A DNA stretch of 64,000 nt from Lumbricus terrestris (GCA_949752735.1 OX457039.1:42321199-42385198); one strand, 5' to 3'; positions 33,625 through 45,850 are shown, counted from the first letter of the stretch. Notes: generated by a model from the letters alone, not told the origin. Numbers and translations are program-made.

Positions 33625-34160
33625 TTGCGTTGTGAGGATCTATAAAGCGTCTCTCACAGTAGGCCTACAGTCTAATCTGAGGCGCTCTCAGTGCGAAGAA
33701 CCTCTCGAAAAAGAAAAGTCTTAAGACAGCGAACAGAAACAGCAGGGCTATTATATATAGGACCCAAGATAAGCTCTCAGCACGAGTTATAGTCATATAG
33801 TGGTATACGTAATTCCAGAGCAAGGGGTCAACAAAGGCATCGGTAAGGTGCTGTGCTGTGGCAGTCTAAGATCAAGGTAATGACGGTCTAAAGAGCGGAG
33901 ACGACTCCAGTGCTATAGTTATGCCATACATCACAGCGTTGCGAGGAGCTTGACCCCAGAAAATCTTATAGGCAAGACAGAGAATTTTATTTTGAATCCA
34001 AGCAGTTAAGGGAAGCCAACGAAATTGCTCAGTCATAAAAGTCGAAATGTGAGAGAGACGAGGAAGGCGAGCTATCGAACGAGAAGCTGCATCAAGTACC
34101 GATTAAAGGAGAGCCAGGCGGAGATTTGGGAGACCGATGAGTAACCGTAGACCTTCTCTA
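33625..34160 (-). pseudogene. L2/CR1-like LINE fragment, RT C-terminal part
   Basis: On the minus strand: SVLDAASRSIARLPRLSHIS, MTEQFRWLPLTAWIQNKILC and LAYKIFWGQAPRN, the conserved region following the reverse-transcriptase core in L2/CR1-like LINEs. After several stops and shifts comes CLKTFLFREVLRTESASD and a stop (33672-33674). The ending parallels LKTVLFGRAGVGSASE of the copy at 57893. The 3' tail contains AGACGCTTTATAGAT and passes directly into the TATAG array. Inactive and 5'-truncated. Confidence 0.75.
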
Positions 34161-34291
34161 TAATTATTAAAACTGTAAATGTTGTGCGCTTAACTAAGCA
34201 TGCGGTCTATGTATAGCCTACTTATTTATATATAGTCTATGTAAATATATATATATCATCACTGCGTAACTTAATTGGAAATAGAACTCTA

Positions 34292-34495
34292 CCAAGAAGA
34301 AGAAGAAGAGGAAGAAGAAGAAGAAGAAAGAAGAAGAAGAATAAGAAAAAGAAGAGAAAGAAGAAGAAGAAGATGAAGAAGAAGATGAAGAAGAAGATGA
34401 AGAAGAAGAAGAAGAAGAAGAAGAAGAAGAAGAAGAAAAAGAAGAAGAAGAAGAAGAAGAAGGAGGAGGAGGAGGAGGAGAAGAAGAGGAAGAAG
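34292..34495. repeat. (GAA)n/(GGA)n trinucleotide array
   Basis: About 200 bp of AAGAAG with ATGAAG and GAGGAG variants. Minus-strand ORFs made of poly-Ser, Leu or Phe are artefacts. Confidence 0.92.
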
Positions 34496-36369
34496 ACGTG
34501 TTCCTCCTCGTATCCAACGAACACATATTAATATCGAAGATAAACCGTCTTCATTTGAAGAGAGAGAATGCTGTTGATGAAGTGCTAAGTTTATACATGT
34601 AAATACTAGATAGAACCAAGTCAATTAACAACTGTGGAGAATCCGTTAACATTGATATTCTGTTCGCTCTGTAGCAGCGGAGTAGTTTCCAAAGCATATA
34701 CGATGACAATACAGATGCAACTCATTGCATATTACTCTTGATCATGACCTAGTACTTTACTAAACGACGATAAAAGTGGTTGTCTTGATTATGATTCATT
34801 CGATCTCACCGCATGCACATTGCACACGCATCCGAAATGCAGAAACTCATAAAAGAAGAGTAACCGTTACGAGAATTCCTTTCTCAGTCGGCATCACACT
34901 TTGTCAAACGACTCGAGCAACGCTTGTCCATTAACTGAATCGCTTTTGAAGAGGGACGAAACGAATGGGGCTGTAAAATATTCAATAGGGAATTAATTCA
35001 AATCAGTTGCACATAATTATGTGACACAGGGGCTCATAACCCGTCATATGTCGATTTTTACTTTTTTGTACAGTCATACTCTGCAGTTGATCTGCTTTTA
35101 AATACTTTTTACAGAACGAAAATATTATTTTCTAACTGAAGTTATATTCGTTTGATTCTGTAATTTCTAAAATCACAGTAAGTGAGAAAATCGATCTTGA
35201 AGTTTCAGAACGTTTGTGTCATAAAATTCCTTAGCAACTATACTTTGATTCTTCTGCAATTTTGCTGGTCAATGAAGGGATATATTCTGTATCAAATACA
35301 ACATATGGCATGAAAATCGAGCTACTACTTTCGAGATTGTGATGGAAATATGGGCAACTTCTGAATTGAATTAATGAGAATTAATGCAAACATGCGCGTC
35401 CAAAGCGCAGGCGGGGAGATCGACGTACGCTTCAGACTTTGGCCGACCTACGATGTATGAGTCTATAATCCTTCAACAAATAATTTGCAAGGTCCTACAA
35501 GATAAGCTCGAATTTAGTACTGTAGGCCGATTCTTGATTTCATTTGATCTACCATGTTTTGTGAACTTTTCCACAATCTGAGTTGAGAACAATTTCCAAA
35601 TGCTAGACGTAGGCTCGTGACTGTATGTATACCGAAACACCTGTTCGGTTTCTAAACAGTTTGCAGGCGGTCTCGACTCACATAAACCACGACGTTCCTT
35701 TGTCTCAACACACAAATCCCGTTCGCCACTGAATCCCCCAACGAGACACACTCGACTGACCGCCTTCAGTGCATTCGTCCGTGAAAAATGACCGCAGACT
35801 GCTATAAATTATAAAGAGAGAACTCTTGCTGCGTCTTCTTGGCGCATATAAAAAATGCAGACCTGCGCAAGCCCTCTCTACTAGATGTAAGCGAACACTG
35901 GGATATATTTTGAAGCCTGGGACAGCGATGAATCGCCGTCGCCGGGCGAGGGAAGGTACTTATTTTTCGGCGCACGGTGTAGTCCACAGTGCCGCCGCCG
36001 TCGACCGGAAATCTCTTTCAGATAACTCTATGCATTATCCCTTCCGATGCGGCCATCCATCACTAATGCCGGAAAAGAATGGAACAAAGGCATTGGAACA
36101 AAGGCATTGGATGCGGTAAGTAAATGACGACAGCGTTGTTTAACTCAGCGACTGAATAATTATTCGGCAACCTTGAAAGTTTCGCTTCGAATCGCTTCTC
36201 GTTTAACGAAACTCTATTCTTTCTTATGACTACTTTGCTCCCATACCGGGTACGATATCTTACGCCCTTTAGTCTCGACCTCGAAGTATAACTAGGCAAA
36301 TCGTGTCTAATATGCCTGTCACCTATGCAGCTTAGTAGGCATAGGCCTATACGCCAGCAAAATGGTCAC
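34496..36369. other. Intergenic, no gene seen
   Basis: Contains a 97-codon plus-strand ORF (35826-36119) over a CpG-rich patch (35900-36060, CGCCGTCGCCGGGCG) with no recognisable domain. No splice-site pair or family motif supports an exon. Confidence 0.4.
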
Positions 36370-36825
36370 AACTGCTTTAGAATAAAAGTAATGGGTCTCG
36401 TGTGTAATTAATTAGAAGGGCTCAAGAATAAAAGCAATGGGTCTTGTTTGTAATTAGAGGCAGGGCCGGATTAAGAAATGTGGGGGCCCTGTTCGGGGAA
36501 ATTTTTTGCGAATCTTCGGCCGAAAATCCTGATGACTTTTTTTTAGTCGTTTGGTCGAAAATTTCGTAGAATAGGCCCTATAGGGCCTATACCGATTATG
36601 TCCCTGCAAAAAGTTGATGTCCTTTTTTTAGTCGTTTGGCTGAAATTTGCTAAAAATCTTCGGAAAATTTTTGTTTCCTGCATGTGGGGGGCCCCTAAAG
36701 TGTGGAGAACCCTGTTCGGTCGAACATGTTGAACATGTCTTGCATTAATCCGGCCCTGATTAGAGGGGCTTTAGAATAGAACCAATGGTCCTCATTTGTA
36801 ATTAGAGGGACAGTTGAAGAGGGCG
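36370..36825. repeat. About 45-bp tandem repeat, interrupted by a MITE
   Basis: Three copies of a unit with AGAATAAAAGCAATGGGTC and TTTGTAATTAGAGG. Two precede and one follows the MITE at 36461-36758. Confidence 0.8.
36461..36758 (+). mobile_element. hAT-type MITE family B, copy 2 (complete)
   Basis: 298 bp. Ends CAGGGCCGGATTAA and TTAATCCGGCCCTG are perfectly inverted over 14 bp. Exact 8-bp duplication ATTAGAGG (36453-36460 and 36759-36766). Contains GATGACTTTTTTTTAGTCGT and a second TTTTTTTAGTCGTTTGG module. Confidence 0.93.
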
Positions 36826-38140
36826 CCATTTTGTTCGGTGCTCCAACCCATGTCAAGTGGCAATGCTCAACAGAACAACTGAGGCCATAGCTATCTGTCC
36901 AATTTCCGGGAACCGAATGATCCCATAAACGCAGCTTCTCATGAAGTGGCTTGTACTCCGGCGCCTGCTTTCATCTCACCCAACGGTGCAGTCGATTCGC
37001 CCGAAACAGATGGAATCACGCGGGCAACGATGAAGCCCTGAAACGGTGCTAAATCTTATTCCACTCGCTGCGAGTTTTCTTTTTCTACGTCAGACGCCAT
37101 TGCGCCTTGTTCGGCGTATACGATCAGGCAGGCACGGTGTCATGAATTATTTGCTGCGTGTGGTAGGTCCTATAGATCCCGGGAGGGAGCGGCGCTGGGT
37201 AGTTTAGGGTGTCGAGGAATTGTGGGTAATCTTCCTTTCGTATTAATCGCAATGGAAGAGGGATTTTATAGGTGAAGAACTGAAGATACGGAAACTTTAT
37301 TGACGAAGATGGGAAGCTATTCGCAGGAGCGCATGACTTACGTGTAAGATATACGATGGATGATTTTTTTCCACAACAGACCTGTTGCCAACATATCTTT
37401 CCATTTCTTCAAGGAATTAGACAATTCGTGAACAGGGATGATCCGTAATGAATGAAGATTTTAAGCAATGCCAGCTGCTGATATGACCGTGTCATGGTCC
37501 ATCTCTCATTTAGGAGGACATCCAAGGAATTGACCTCTAGAGTGGTTTCAACGTTTTTCGCTAAAAAGTTAAATTTAATTAATTAATAACAAATAAATCA
37601 AGATAACGATAACAAGAAACCGGAATAAAAAGATTTATAAAAATTCAAAATTTAACAGAACGCAATGGCTGAATAGTGAACAGTGAATATAAAGGTATCG
37701 CACCTTTTAGAAAGCTGAAAAAATCCTGTCTCACAAAAAGGCTCTCATGATTAAAAAAAGCAAAACCATTATCGTCAAGAATTTCTTATTTCACAACGCC
37801 GATCATTTGGAAGATTAAGATTTGTCCATCTCCTTCCATGTTGATCCGAACCGGATAAAAGTGAAAAGAGCAATTCCAGGATGTGTACATGTATCTGTGT
37901 AATGTATATCTGACAATGCCTATGACACACTGCGATTATCGAGTGTACGGTTTCTACTTTAAATCATGGGTACTGCAGTGAAGCACGTTTTAATCTGTAC
38001 ACGGCGAGCATAGCCGTTGCGACCATCTTATAATAACTTATCTCCAATTGAAGGCCAACAATAAAGAAACATCGATCATTAGCCTGAGTAGCTGTAATAC
38101 GCAACCTGAGCTCTAATCGAAATTTGAACATTAAAGATTA
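36826..38140. other. Intergenic, no gene seen
   Basis: A moderately GC-rich patch at about 36900-37230 (for example CCCGGGAGGGAGCGGCGC) might be regulatory, but there is no coding evidence. Confidence 0.35.
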
Positions 38141-38142
38141 GT

Positions 38143-38171
38143 TTTGTGAAGTCATCGTAAGACTTCACAAA
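38143..38171. repeat. Perfect 11-bp stem hairpin
   Basis: TTTGTGAAGTC and GACTTCACAAA around a 7-nt loop ATCGTAA. Confidence 0.8.
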
Positions 38172-38816
38172 TCTTCTAATAATTATTAGCCTTACTTAAC
38201 ATTCCATCCAACATGCATGCAGTCCACTGCTTTGGCTAGAAGCCTTGGACTGCTTCGAACCTCTATCACTGAGTCAAATGCCTTCTCAACAATCTCAAGG
38301 TCTGCACGTCACCGACTAAATATACCTCACTAGAATCAATCCTTGATTCGTCTGGATTCGGTTGTTGGTCAGTGATCCAGGTTTTTCTCCGTTCCCTTTC
38401 TTCCAAATGACCTTCCTTCAACCAGCTGAATATATTGGACTCCGCAATAAACAGTCCCGCACGCTGCGGCGTATAGTCGTTTGCACAAAGGCACCCGTGA
38501 GTCGTAACGCACATGTAGCCTACATAATGGCGTCGGCCTACATGAATAAACAATCAGGGTCAGAGTCGTAACAAAAGCTGACACGGTATACCGAATGTTT
38601 CACTAGTCTCGCATAGAATGAAACGTGTCTAGTTTATGGTGGCATAATTAGGGAAAGCCTGGAGGCGGCACATCATAGATTGCAGCTGACGATAATAATT
38701 CTGTATCTTTCGTGGCGTGATTAAATACACGGAGAGAGTCATAAGAGAGCGAACGGGAGAAGATGAGGACATCGAGAACATTATGAGAAAGAGAGAATTA
38801 GTATGGATGGAACACA

Positions 38817-38987
38817 ATAGTCAACGAAGCGATGAGTGTGATCCTTTGGGAGAATGTGAAAGGAGGAAGACCACGGAGGAATAGACCGGAAACCATCAGG
38901 GACGACTCAAGGTGGCTGGTGAGGACATGGTGTGCGACGATGAAAGACTGGCAATGGACTGAGACGAGCGAAGAAGATGCTGTGTGA
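38817..38987 (+). pseudogene. LINE reverse-transcriptase C-terminal fragment
   Basis: A 56-codon run ends at a stop (38985-38987) and contains VILWENVKGGRPRRNRPETI and RDDSRWLVRTWCATMKDWQW. The G-R-P-R-x-x-x-x-x-T-I-x-x-D pattern near the ORF end matches C-termini of non-LTR retrotransposon ORF2 proteins. The frame upstream is shifted (RELVWMEH near 38791-38815). Confidence 0.6.
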
Positions 38988-39391
38988 TGTACACACTCTA
39001 TAGGGTTTACATGTACTTACAAATTTTAGTCGTTATTTTAGTCATTTTGGGCCAGCACGGGCTTTCATTGAACTTACGATTGCATAAACAAGGTTTAATT
39101 TTAATTATGCAGTAACCTATAAGATGTAAGAAGAGCCAAATTATTTCCTCGTTTCGTTCTCCGTCCACCCCCCAGCTTTTCCCCCATCTTCCTTGAAGCG
39201 ACACGAAGGCTGTTTCGCTATTTCTTCGGTTTTTCAGTGTTTAGCACGTATATGAACAGATTAAAGATTAAATAAGTATGCACTAATTAAGTAACAGCCC
39301 ACCAACAATAGGCTAAGAACATGGTGTACAGCCAACCTACGATGTTCACATGATGACGTCATGACTCATGAGATCTAGATCTTTCCTATAC

Positions 39392-39713
39392 CAGCGCACG
39401 TACGCAAGTGCGTACAGCGCTGAAAGACTAAAAAAATTGGCTGATGACTAAAAAAAGGCATCAGTTTTTTCGGCGGATGGAAAAGGTATGTTTTTGGGAA
39501 ATTTTCGAGGTTGATGACTTTAAAAAAAGGTCAGCAGTTTTTTCGGCGGATGGAAAAGGTATGTTTTTGGGAAATTTTCGAGGTTGATGATTAAAAAAAA
39601 GTCATCAGTTTTTTCGGCAACCCTGAGGAAAATTTTTCCCTGTTGGCCCCCATCGAAAAAAAATTTCCGCCCTTGGCTGTGCGTACAAGAAAAAAATCCT
39701 GGTGGCGCCGCTG
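39392..39713 (+). mobile_element. hAT-type MITE family E, copy 1
   Basis: 322 bp. Starts CAGCGCACGTACGCAAGTGC and ends GGTGGCGCCGCTG. Exact 8-bp duplication TCCTATAC (39384-39391 and 39714-39721). The interior is two and a half tandem units of about 88 bp, each with AAAGGTATGTTTTTGGGAAA, a TGATGAC-(A)n-GGTCA module and CAGTTTTTTCGGCGGATGG. The full copy at 50526-51006 shares this layout. Confidence 0.88.
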
Positions 39714-39721
39714 TCCTATAC

Positions 39722-40362
39722 AGTACTTCTTAACCAATAGAATGACGACAACTGAACGTCTTCACCACATATGCTACATAATATATATAAATTATATACA
39801 TTATATATATATATTACTTTAAGTATGTGGTCCTCACTGAATGTCGTCATTGATGGCAAATTCAATGTGTCGGCCCATGTTCGCTATAGTGCATTTGTTT
39901 GGCTTAAAGTCCGACATGTGTAAACCTGCTTATTGATGACCACACGACGTCGTGTACCTTTTCCAGTTTCAAGATTGATCGTGTGCAGAAGGTGGGGTGT
40001 ACAACAGTGGGCAAGCATATTACATGTATACTTTATCAAAACACGTGTAGAGGTCTATTATACGTTCCATCAGTCAGTCGCTTAAATTAATCATGCTTAG
40101 TTTTGTTCGCACTCTGCGCCCTCAATATATAATTATTTAGAGTTGTTTGAAGTCATCCGTCGGTCCTTTTACTCACATACATGTATATCTGCAGTCATAT
40201 ACATGTAGATGTTGTATTTGAATCTGTGTGTGTGAGTGTGTGTGTGCTATTATAATTTTTTATGGCAACAAGCTGAGCTCTTGGCCCCTCGCTCACAGAC
40301 TACTGTAATATATATATAGGCTAATATATATATAACTATAATATAATATATATATAATGAAG
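39722..40362. other. AT-rich, no gene seen
   Basis: Contains TA-rich runs (39778-39816, 40307-40357) and a (GT)n run (40226-40248). Confidence 0.5.
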
Positions 40363-40443
40363 CGTTGTTCTTTCTCAGTGTCTGGTCCTAGAATCTGGAA
40401 TGGGATCCCTGTTGTACTCCGCCTGGTGCCTAGAGGTCATTCC
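40363..40443 (+). pseudogene. LINE RT C-terminal scrap
   Basis: Translates as RCSFSVSGPRIWNGIPVVLR. The FSVxGPRxWNxxPxxLR block is a hallmark of the region just before the ORF2 stop in CR1/L2/Jockey-like LINEs. Only about 80 bp are recognisable. Confidence 0.6.
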
Positions 40444-41567
40444 ACATAGAAGGGCCGCCACGATGCAAAGGCACCGCAATAAGTCATGGCAATCTTTGTC
40501 CGGGTGAACTAGAAGTTCGAAGAGGGCGAGAAAAGACAGTTCTGGTATTTGTGGCAGAAGATGAGGCAGTTGAAGAGTTGATGTTCAGCCAGGTAGGCTA
40601 CTTCGCGTATAGTGCAAGTGCCAGCGCCAGCCACGTAGGCTATACCATCATTACTTAAACAGACATGAGTTCAGACGGTACGGCATGTTGTTGCTGAAGA
40701 ATTATAGCAATCGTGCGAAGTTAGTTAAAAAATAACATGGAAACATACAGAGTAGGCTAGAAGTAGTTAGAAGTAGCCTAACAGTTAAGTGTCAGTTAGT
40801 TAAGTTGTGTTATTTGTCTTCTATTAAAAAGTTCTTTTTCCTGATTTTCTTTGTGTCCCTGTAATTGTATGAACATGCTGTCATGCACTAGCCTATTGCT
40901 TTTTTCTATTTTTACATGGCTACTGATGATCCTATTTAGCAGAGTTGTCCATCCCTTCTGCATGGGTATCCCCTTGATAATTACCACATGCAATGTAAAA
41001 TGTCAAACGACGTAATTGTATTACATGTATGCAGGTTCAGGATATAAATCGAGTTGAAAATTGTAAATTGAAGGAAAGGACGAACGTGAAATTCAAGCCC
41101 ATATGCATATTAATTGACTTTCTCTTTTGCTTAGATCAGTTCACTTTCTTATACTTAGATATCCACCATCTACGGTACTCTGTAGCAGGGTCTTTCTGCG
41201 TCCATCTACCGCATATATGCGTTATACAGCAACGGCTGAAAAACGCTGATAAAGCCTTGACAGCACACCGTCCATGATTGGCAGTCAGTCTGCTTCTGGG
41301 ACGCCGTTCATTTCAATATCTGCATAAAAGGCGCTGGCTCTTAGCAAAGCCATTCGCTTGGCAAGATTTATTTTAGGTCAAGAAGTGAGACGGAGATTGG
41401 CATAGAAACGACGGCGGAATATGTGACCAGAGGTGAAGGTCGTCGAAGCAGCGGGAGGACGGAATCATTTGGTAAGCGACGCTAGCCAAGGCTTCAAGCT
41501 GTTCCGCGAATAACCCTCCGGTTCCAACGCAATGACCAAAGGCAAGGTGTAGAAAGCGCTCTCTCTG
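40444..41567. other. Intergenic, no gene seen
   Basis: An 82-codon ORF (41029-41277) has no recognisable motif. Confidence 0.4.
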
Positions 41568-41633
41568 TCTGTATGTCGGTCTGTCTGTCTCTGTCTCTAT
41601 CTCTGCCTCTGTCTCTCTCTGTCTCTCTGTCTC

Positions 41634-41668
<35 letters not shown>

Positions 41669-41672
41669 GCAG
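41568..41672. repeat. (CTGT)n/(CTCT)n microsatellite
   Basis: Imperfect CTGT and CTCT array. Confidence 0.85.
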
Positions 41673-41765
41673 CAAAGTGAAAGGCAATAAACAGTTAATA
41701 CATAGTGGTATGTTAGTGAATTGTTGTTACGATGCTTGATGCAAGTTGCTTCACATACATGTATA

Positions 41766-42005
41766 TGGCTGAATGTTTGAATGGATGTCTGGTTGATGTT
41801 TGAATGGATGCCTGCGTGCTTGTGTGGATGGATATTTAATTGGTTGCTTGCATACAAGTTTGGATGGATGTTTGAATGTATGCCTGCATGCATGTCTAGA
41901 TGGATGTTTGAATGTATGCTTGCATGTATGTCTGGATGGATGTTTAATTGGATGCTTGCATGCAAATCTGGATGGATGTTTGAATGGGTTAGTGGATTTA
42001 TGAAT
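41766..42005. repeat. 36-bp minisatellite, about 6 copies
   Basis: Unit close to GATGGATGTTTGAATGTATG plus CTTGCATGCATGTCTG. The unit length is a multiple of 3, so frames stay open on both strands without implying a gene. Confidence 0.82.
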
Positions 42006-43469
42006 GCAATGATTGAGTTAGCATGGTTCATGATGACATCACCGCTTGTCCTTTATAAGCTGCACAAGAAATCACCAAACGAATTGGTAGAGAGGACTGT
42101 TGAAGAAGGGAGGAGGAGACAAAGTTGAGGACTGAATGGAGAGAGTTAGGTAAAAGAGGGACAAAGACAGCATGGCCTTTTATAGAGCAACATTTATGTG
42201 TCTCCACAACTTTTGTGCCATTTAAAAACATTTTCCGCTCTTTGTAAACTAAATTCAATTGTGACAGTAACCAGCTTAAAGTCCATCATTCGAGTCTGTA
42301 GTATTTAGATAAAGTACTCTATGACATTATAGCCCTCATCATATGCAGGTTTTAGTTGACTCCCTTGAGTCCCTTTGCTAAAATGATATAAATTATTTCT
42401 TGACCCTCTAATTTGTCATGTAAATCTTCGAGACAAATTTGATATAATTGCAAAGTAGGTTATACTAACTTGAACCCCTGGTCATTCAATGACCTTGACC
42501 ACAGAATGGATCATCGCTAATAACTGTGATACTGTTAATAACGTTCTGGAGAGTCGTGGAGATGCAGTCAACCAACAGAACTACACATTGTAGGTTCATT
42601 CCTCAAAAACGGTTCAATCTATACAGCTCAAGGGAATTCTAAAGCCAGTATAGCCAGCAACAGAATAGCACACATCAAAGGCTTATCTGTATAATATACG
42701 AGCACGGAAATTGGCTTTCAGAGAACGCGCGGGGTGACTTGGCGGCGTAAGGATGAGTGTATAAAGAGTTACAGGCGAATGAAAGCTGCGATTGATTTGG
42801 AAGCTAGAAATCAATTGCGTGTGTCATGTGCAAATGGGGAAAACGCGTGTTCTCCGATGGTTGGGGTAGGTCCGATGGCTGGGTAGGATCGTGTGTTATT
42901 TAGTAATTTATTAGAGTCTCTGTGACGGACCTGATAAATAGGCTCAAGGCATTGACAGATTTTTCTTTGTGGCTCAAGAAAGCTATGGTTAGACTATAAT
43001 ACATGAAAATGGCAGAAATGGTCCAATCAATATATCTATAAATTCGACATCCACTCAGGTCAAGGGAAAATAGCGAAGAACTTGGGTGGTTTTTCTGATA
43101 TATGCCTAATTTTTCAGCAGTTTTTCTAAGCCGGGAATAGTCGTGATGTAAAAAGTAATATTAAATCCGTTATTTAATCGCGATATACACGTGTATACTT
43201 GTAAAGTAGTCTGTTGTTCAAAGGGTTGTACGCCATTTCTTTCATTGAATGTGCTTATAAGCAATTATCTGCTTAATATCTACCGAACTGTCTCCTGTTG
43301 CTTTTATAGGCTTACTTCTATGTCTGCCCAAAATTTTATCGGGATAAGTCTGTGCAGATAATTATTTTCACTTGTGAAGACATAAGCAATTCTTTACCTC
43401 ACGAGTCTCAGGCCATTGAACTTCATAACTTCGTCGTCTCACATAATTATAATTATTAGGCCTACTAAT
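42006..43469. other. Intergenic, no gene seen
   Basis: No supported feature. Confidence 0.4.
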
Positions 43470-44062
43470 CAGGGCCGTTTTTAAGGAATTTTTGAACTGC
43501 ACAAACCCTTCCTTCCTTTCCCATCCTCCATGGTAAATTACTCCCAATCGGAAGAAAATGGCCTTTTTCAACTAGTTTTAACTGCACAGAAGTGCTTCTA
43601 CATGTTTCTACAACTGCACAAATCCATTTAGAACTGCACATTTTGTGTACAACTGCACGTTAAAAAACCTGTTACAGTGAACGCATTAACTAATACAGCG
43701 TTATAATTATAGCAATAATCAGGTAACGGGAGATCAACCATTGGCCTCCGTTAGGTGAGGCAGTGTTTAAATAAGCCATAAAATAGGTCTTCAAGCATTT
43801 CTGACGGATTTTTAGATGAATGTAGGCCTACTTGGTAGGCTAGTATAAGCCCCGAAACAGACCTACACATGCGCAAAAGTTGTTTACATCAAAATGAGTA
43901 GTGTCGAACAATTTTATCCCATGTTTGCTCATTTTTACTATAGTAGGTCTACACTAAGAAAGTAACAATAATTGTATTGAATTTTTGCATCTGTGGTGCC
44001 CTGCCCTGAAGTGCTGAACTACTGCGCGGCCGAACATGTTGACATGACTTAATCCGGCCCTG
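43470..44062 (+). mobile_element. MITE family B relative, 593 bp
   Basis: Left end CAGGGCCGTTTTTAAGG and right end TTAATCCGGCCCTG share the outer CAGGGCCG inversion with the family B copy at 36461. CGGCCGAACATGTTGACATG near the right end also matches that copy. The middle has repeated AACTGCACA words (43494-43660). No flanking 8-bp duplication. Confidence 0.6.
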
Positions 44063-44828
44063 CGACCCGGTTTTTCCTATGCGATTTGAAAATAATAAAG
44101 TCCTTTTTTCTCCAGATTTAGATTAAGTCTGTTTGCGCCGAACCAACGAGCAGCCGGTGATAACTCCTCATTTACAATTCTAAAAAGGGTTTGCAGTGAA
44201 ATATGAGAACGGAAAACATTAGTGTCGTCGTCTGCAGCGAATGAGACGAAGAGGAACCGAATGAACGATACATTCGGTGGATCAGTAATTCAAGGGTGGG
44301 GGGGGGAAATAAAAACCAGCAACCAACCAAGATTAGAGCTTCGGAGGAGTAACCCAAAGTTTATTATTGCATGCCTCTAAGTTAGAAATAGCTTCATTGC
44401 AACAGACTCAATGGGGACGATTGTAAAAATAATTGGCAAACCAATTAATTATTAGTCTAAGTTGTAGGCATCGTATGCCAAATAGTTCCTAATTTATGCA
44501 GAAGAATATCATGGCCCCTAGGCCTATGTGGAATCTGTTGGTAGGTAGAGAAATAATATCACGACTCGCATTCAGGTAGGCCTATTTATGACATCGGGTG
44601 TCAACGAATAAATCTTGCGAGTGCATTCTCTTATTATAATGGAGGATTTAAAACCTCTTATGATTAAATTTTATTATAGTCAGCTGTTTCACTTGACTGA
44701 AAGTAGCATTAGCTCTAGATACGAAGTCTTGTTGGTCGGTGACCAAGACAAGAATAAGTAGCCTATAATTAGCCTAAATAGGATTCTGAGCTGGTCTGAG
44801 AGGGTTTTTAAGGTAGGCTATATAACTA
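44063..44828. other. Intergenic, no gene seen
   Basis: No supported feature. Confidence 0.4.
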
Positions 44829-45850
44829 CAGGGTGGTCCAGCATAAATGAACCAACTTTGAATGCATATAACTCCGCCAATTTTTGGAATTTATTTATAC
44901 TTTATGCGTCATATTAGAGATATTTCACTCCAGTATATGCACTGAAAAATGGAACTGGTGCAAGTTTAGGTTTTTATTATACATGTATGCTCCGAACAGC
45001 GCTAGCTACCATATTTTGTTGTCATTTGTGACGAAATCTGGCGCCGTTGACAGACGATGATCGCGTTTTGATCTTAATTTTTCGAACTGATAAGGGATAT
45101 AATTCGGTTGAAATGATTTACAAATTTTCTAGCAGTGGATGGAATAAACAATGCATTGAATTATCTGCTACTGAAAATTGATAAAACAGGACTTTCCAGT
45201 CGTAAACCATGGGTGCGTAAACCATGGGCGCGCATATCCGATAACATTGCTCTTGTGTGCGAGTAAATTGGCCCTCAAGACAACGACCCGGATAGGCTCT
45301 ACAGGCAAATCTCCCCTGGTCATTCAGCGCGAAACAGGTAGTCCTAGAAACACCGTACAACATATTCTAAAAGAGATCTAAAGTTATTTGTCGACGTGAT
45401 GTCCAACAGCACTCCAACACTGACGCAAAGAAGCGACTAGCGAAACAGGTGGCGTGCAGCCAGCCGTTTCTTTGCGTCGAAAGCAGCGCGTGGCAGCGCG
45501 CACGGCTGTTGATAAAATTGAACGAAAATGGTTTTGCGACGAGAAGATATTCATGGTAGATACTTCTAAAAGCACCCAAAATGATCGTGTTTATGCACGT
45601 GACAGCGAAAAACGATTTGTGAATATCCCGGCTAGACGGCGCCTTAGTACGTCACAAATGACAACAAAATATGGTAGCTCGCGCTGTTCCGAGCAGATAA
45701 TTGAAATCGAAACCTGTACTAGTTCCATTTTTTTCAGTACATATACTTGAGTGAAATATCTTTAATTTGACGTATAAAGTATAAATAAATTCAAAAAATT
45801 GGCGGAGTTACACGCATTCAAAGTTGGTTCATTTATGCTGGACCACCCTG
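44829..45850 (+). mobile_element. Tc1/mariner element, internally deleted, copy 2
   Basis: 1022 bp. Left end CAGGGTGGTCCAGCATAAAT preceded by TA; right end ATTTATGCTGGACCACCCTG followed by TT, a mutated TA. Inverted arms are about 150 bp with scattered mismatches. Same family as 23079-24061. Confidence 0.87.
45049..45705 (+). pseudogene. Decayed Tc1/mariner transposase
   Basis: Pieces in order: LTDDDRVLILIFRTDKGYNS (helix-turn-helix region), LLLKIDKTGLSSRKPW, ARISDNIALVCE, SPRNTVQHILKEI (second DNA-binding helix region), KIERKWFCDEKIFMVDTSKS and QNDRVYARDSEKRFV. The DEKIF segment carries the first catalytic Asp of the mariner DDD/DDE triad, and QNDRVYA is a well-known mariner block. The second and third catalytic residues are absent because the coding remnant joins the right inverted repeat soon after RRRLSTSQ. 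Frameshifts and stops are present, so it is inactive. Confidence 0.82.

Noticed and set aside
33146..33724. 192-codon ORF rich in YHTIP and YYTIL
   Set aside because: Pentanucleotide array read in frame; no start context or domain.
34218..34624. Three overlapping minus-strand ORFs of poly-Ser, poly-Phe or poly-Leu
   Set aside because: Readings of the GAA/GGA repeat in three frames.
41597..42128. Open frames on both strands over the 36-bp minisatellite, looking like a repeat protein
   Set aside because: The unit length is a multiple of three, which keeps frames open. The composition is low complexity and no start or splice context was seen.
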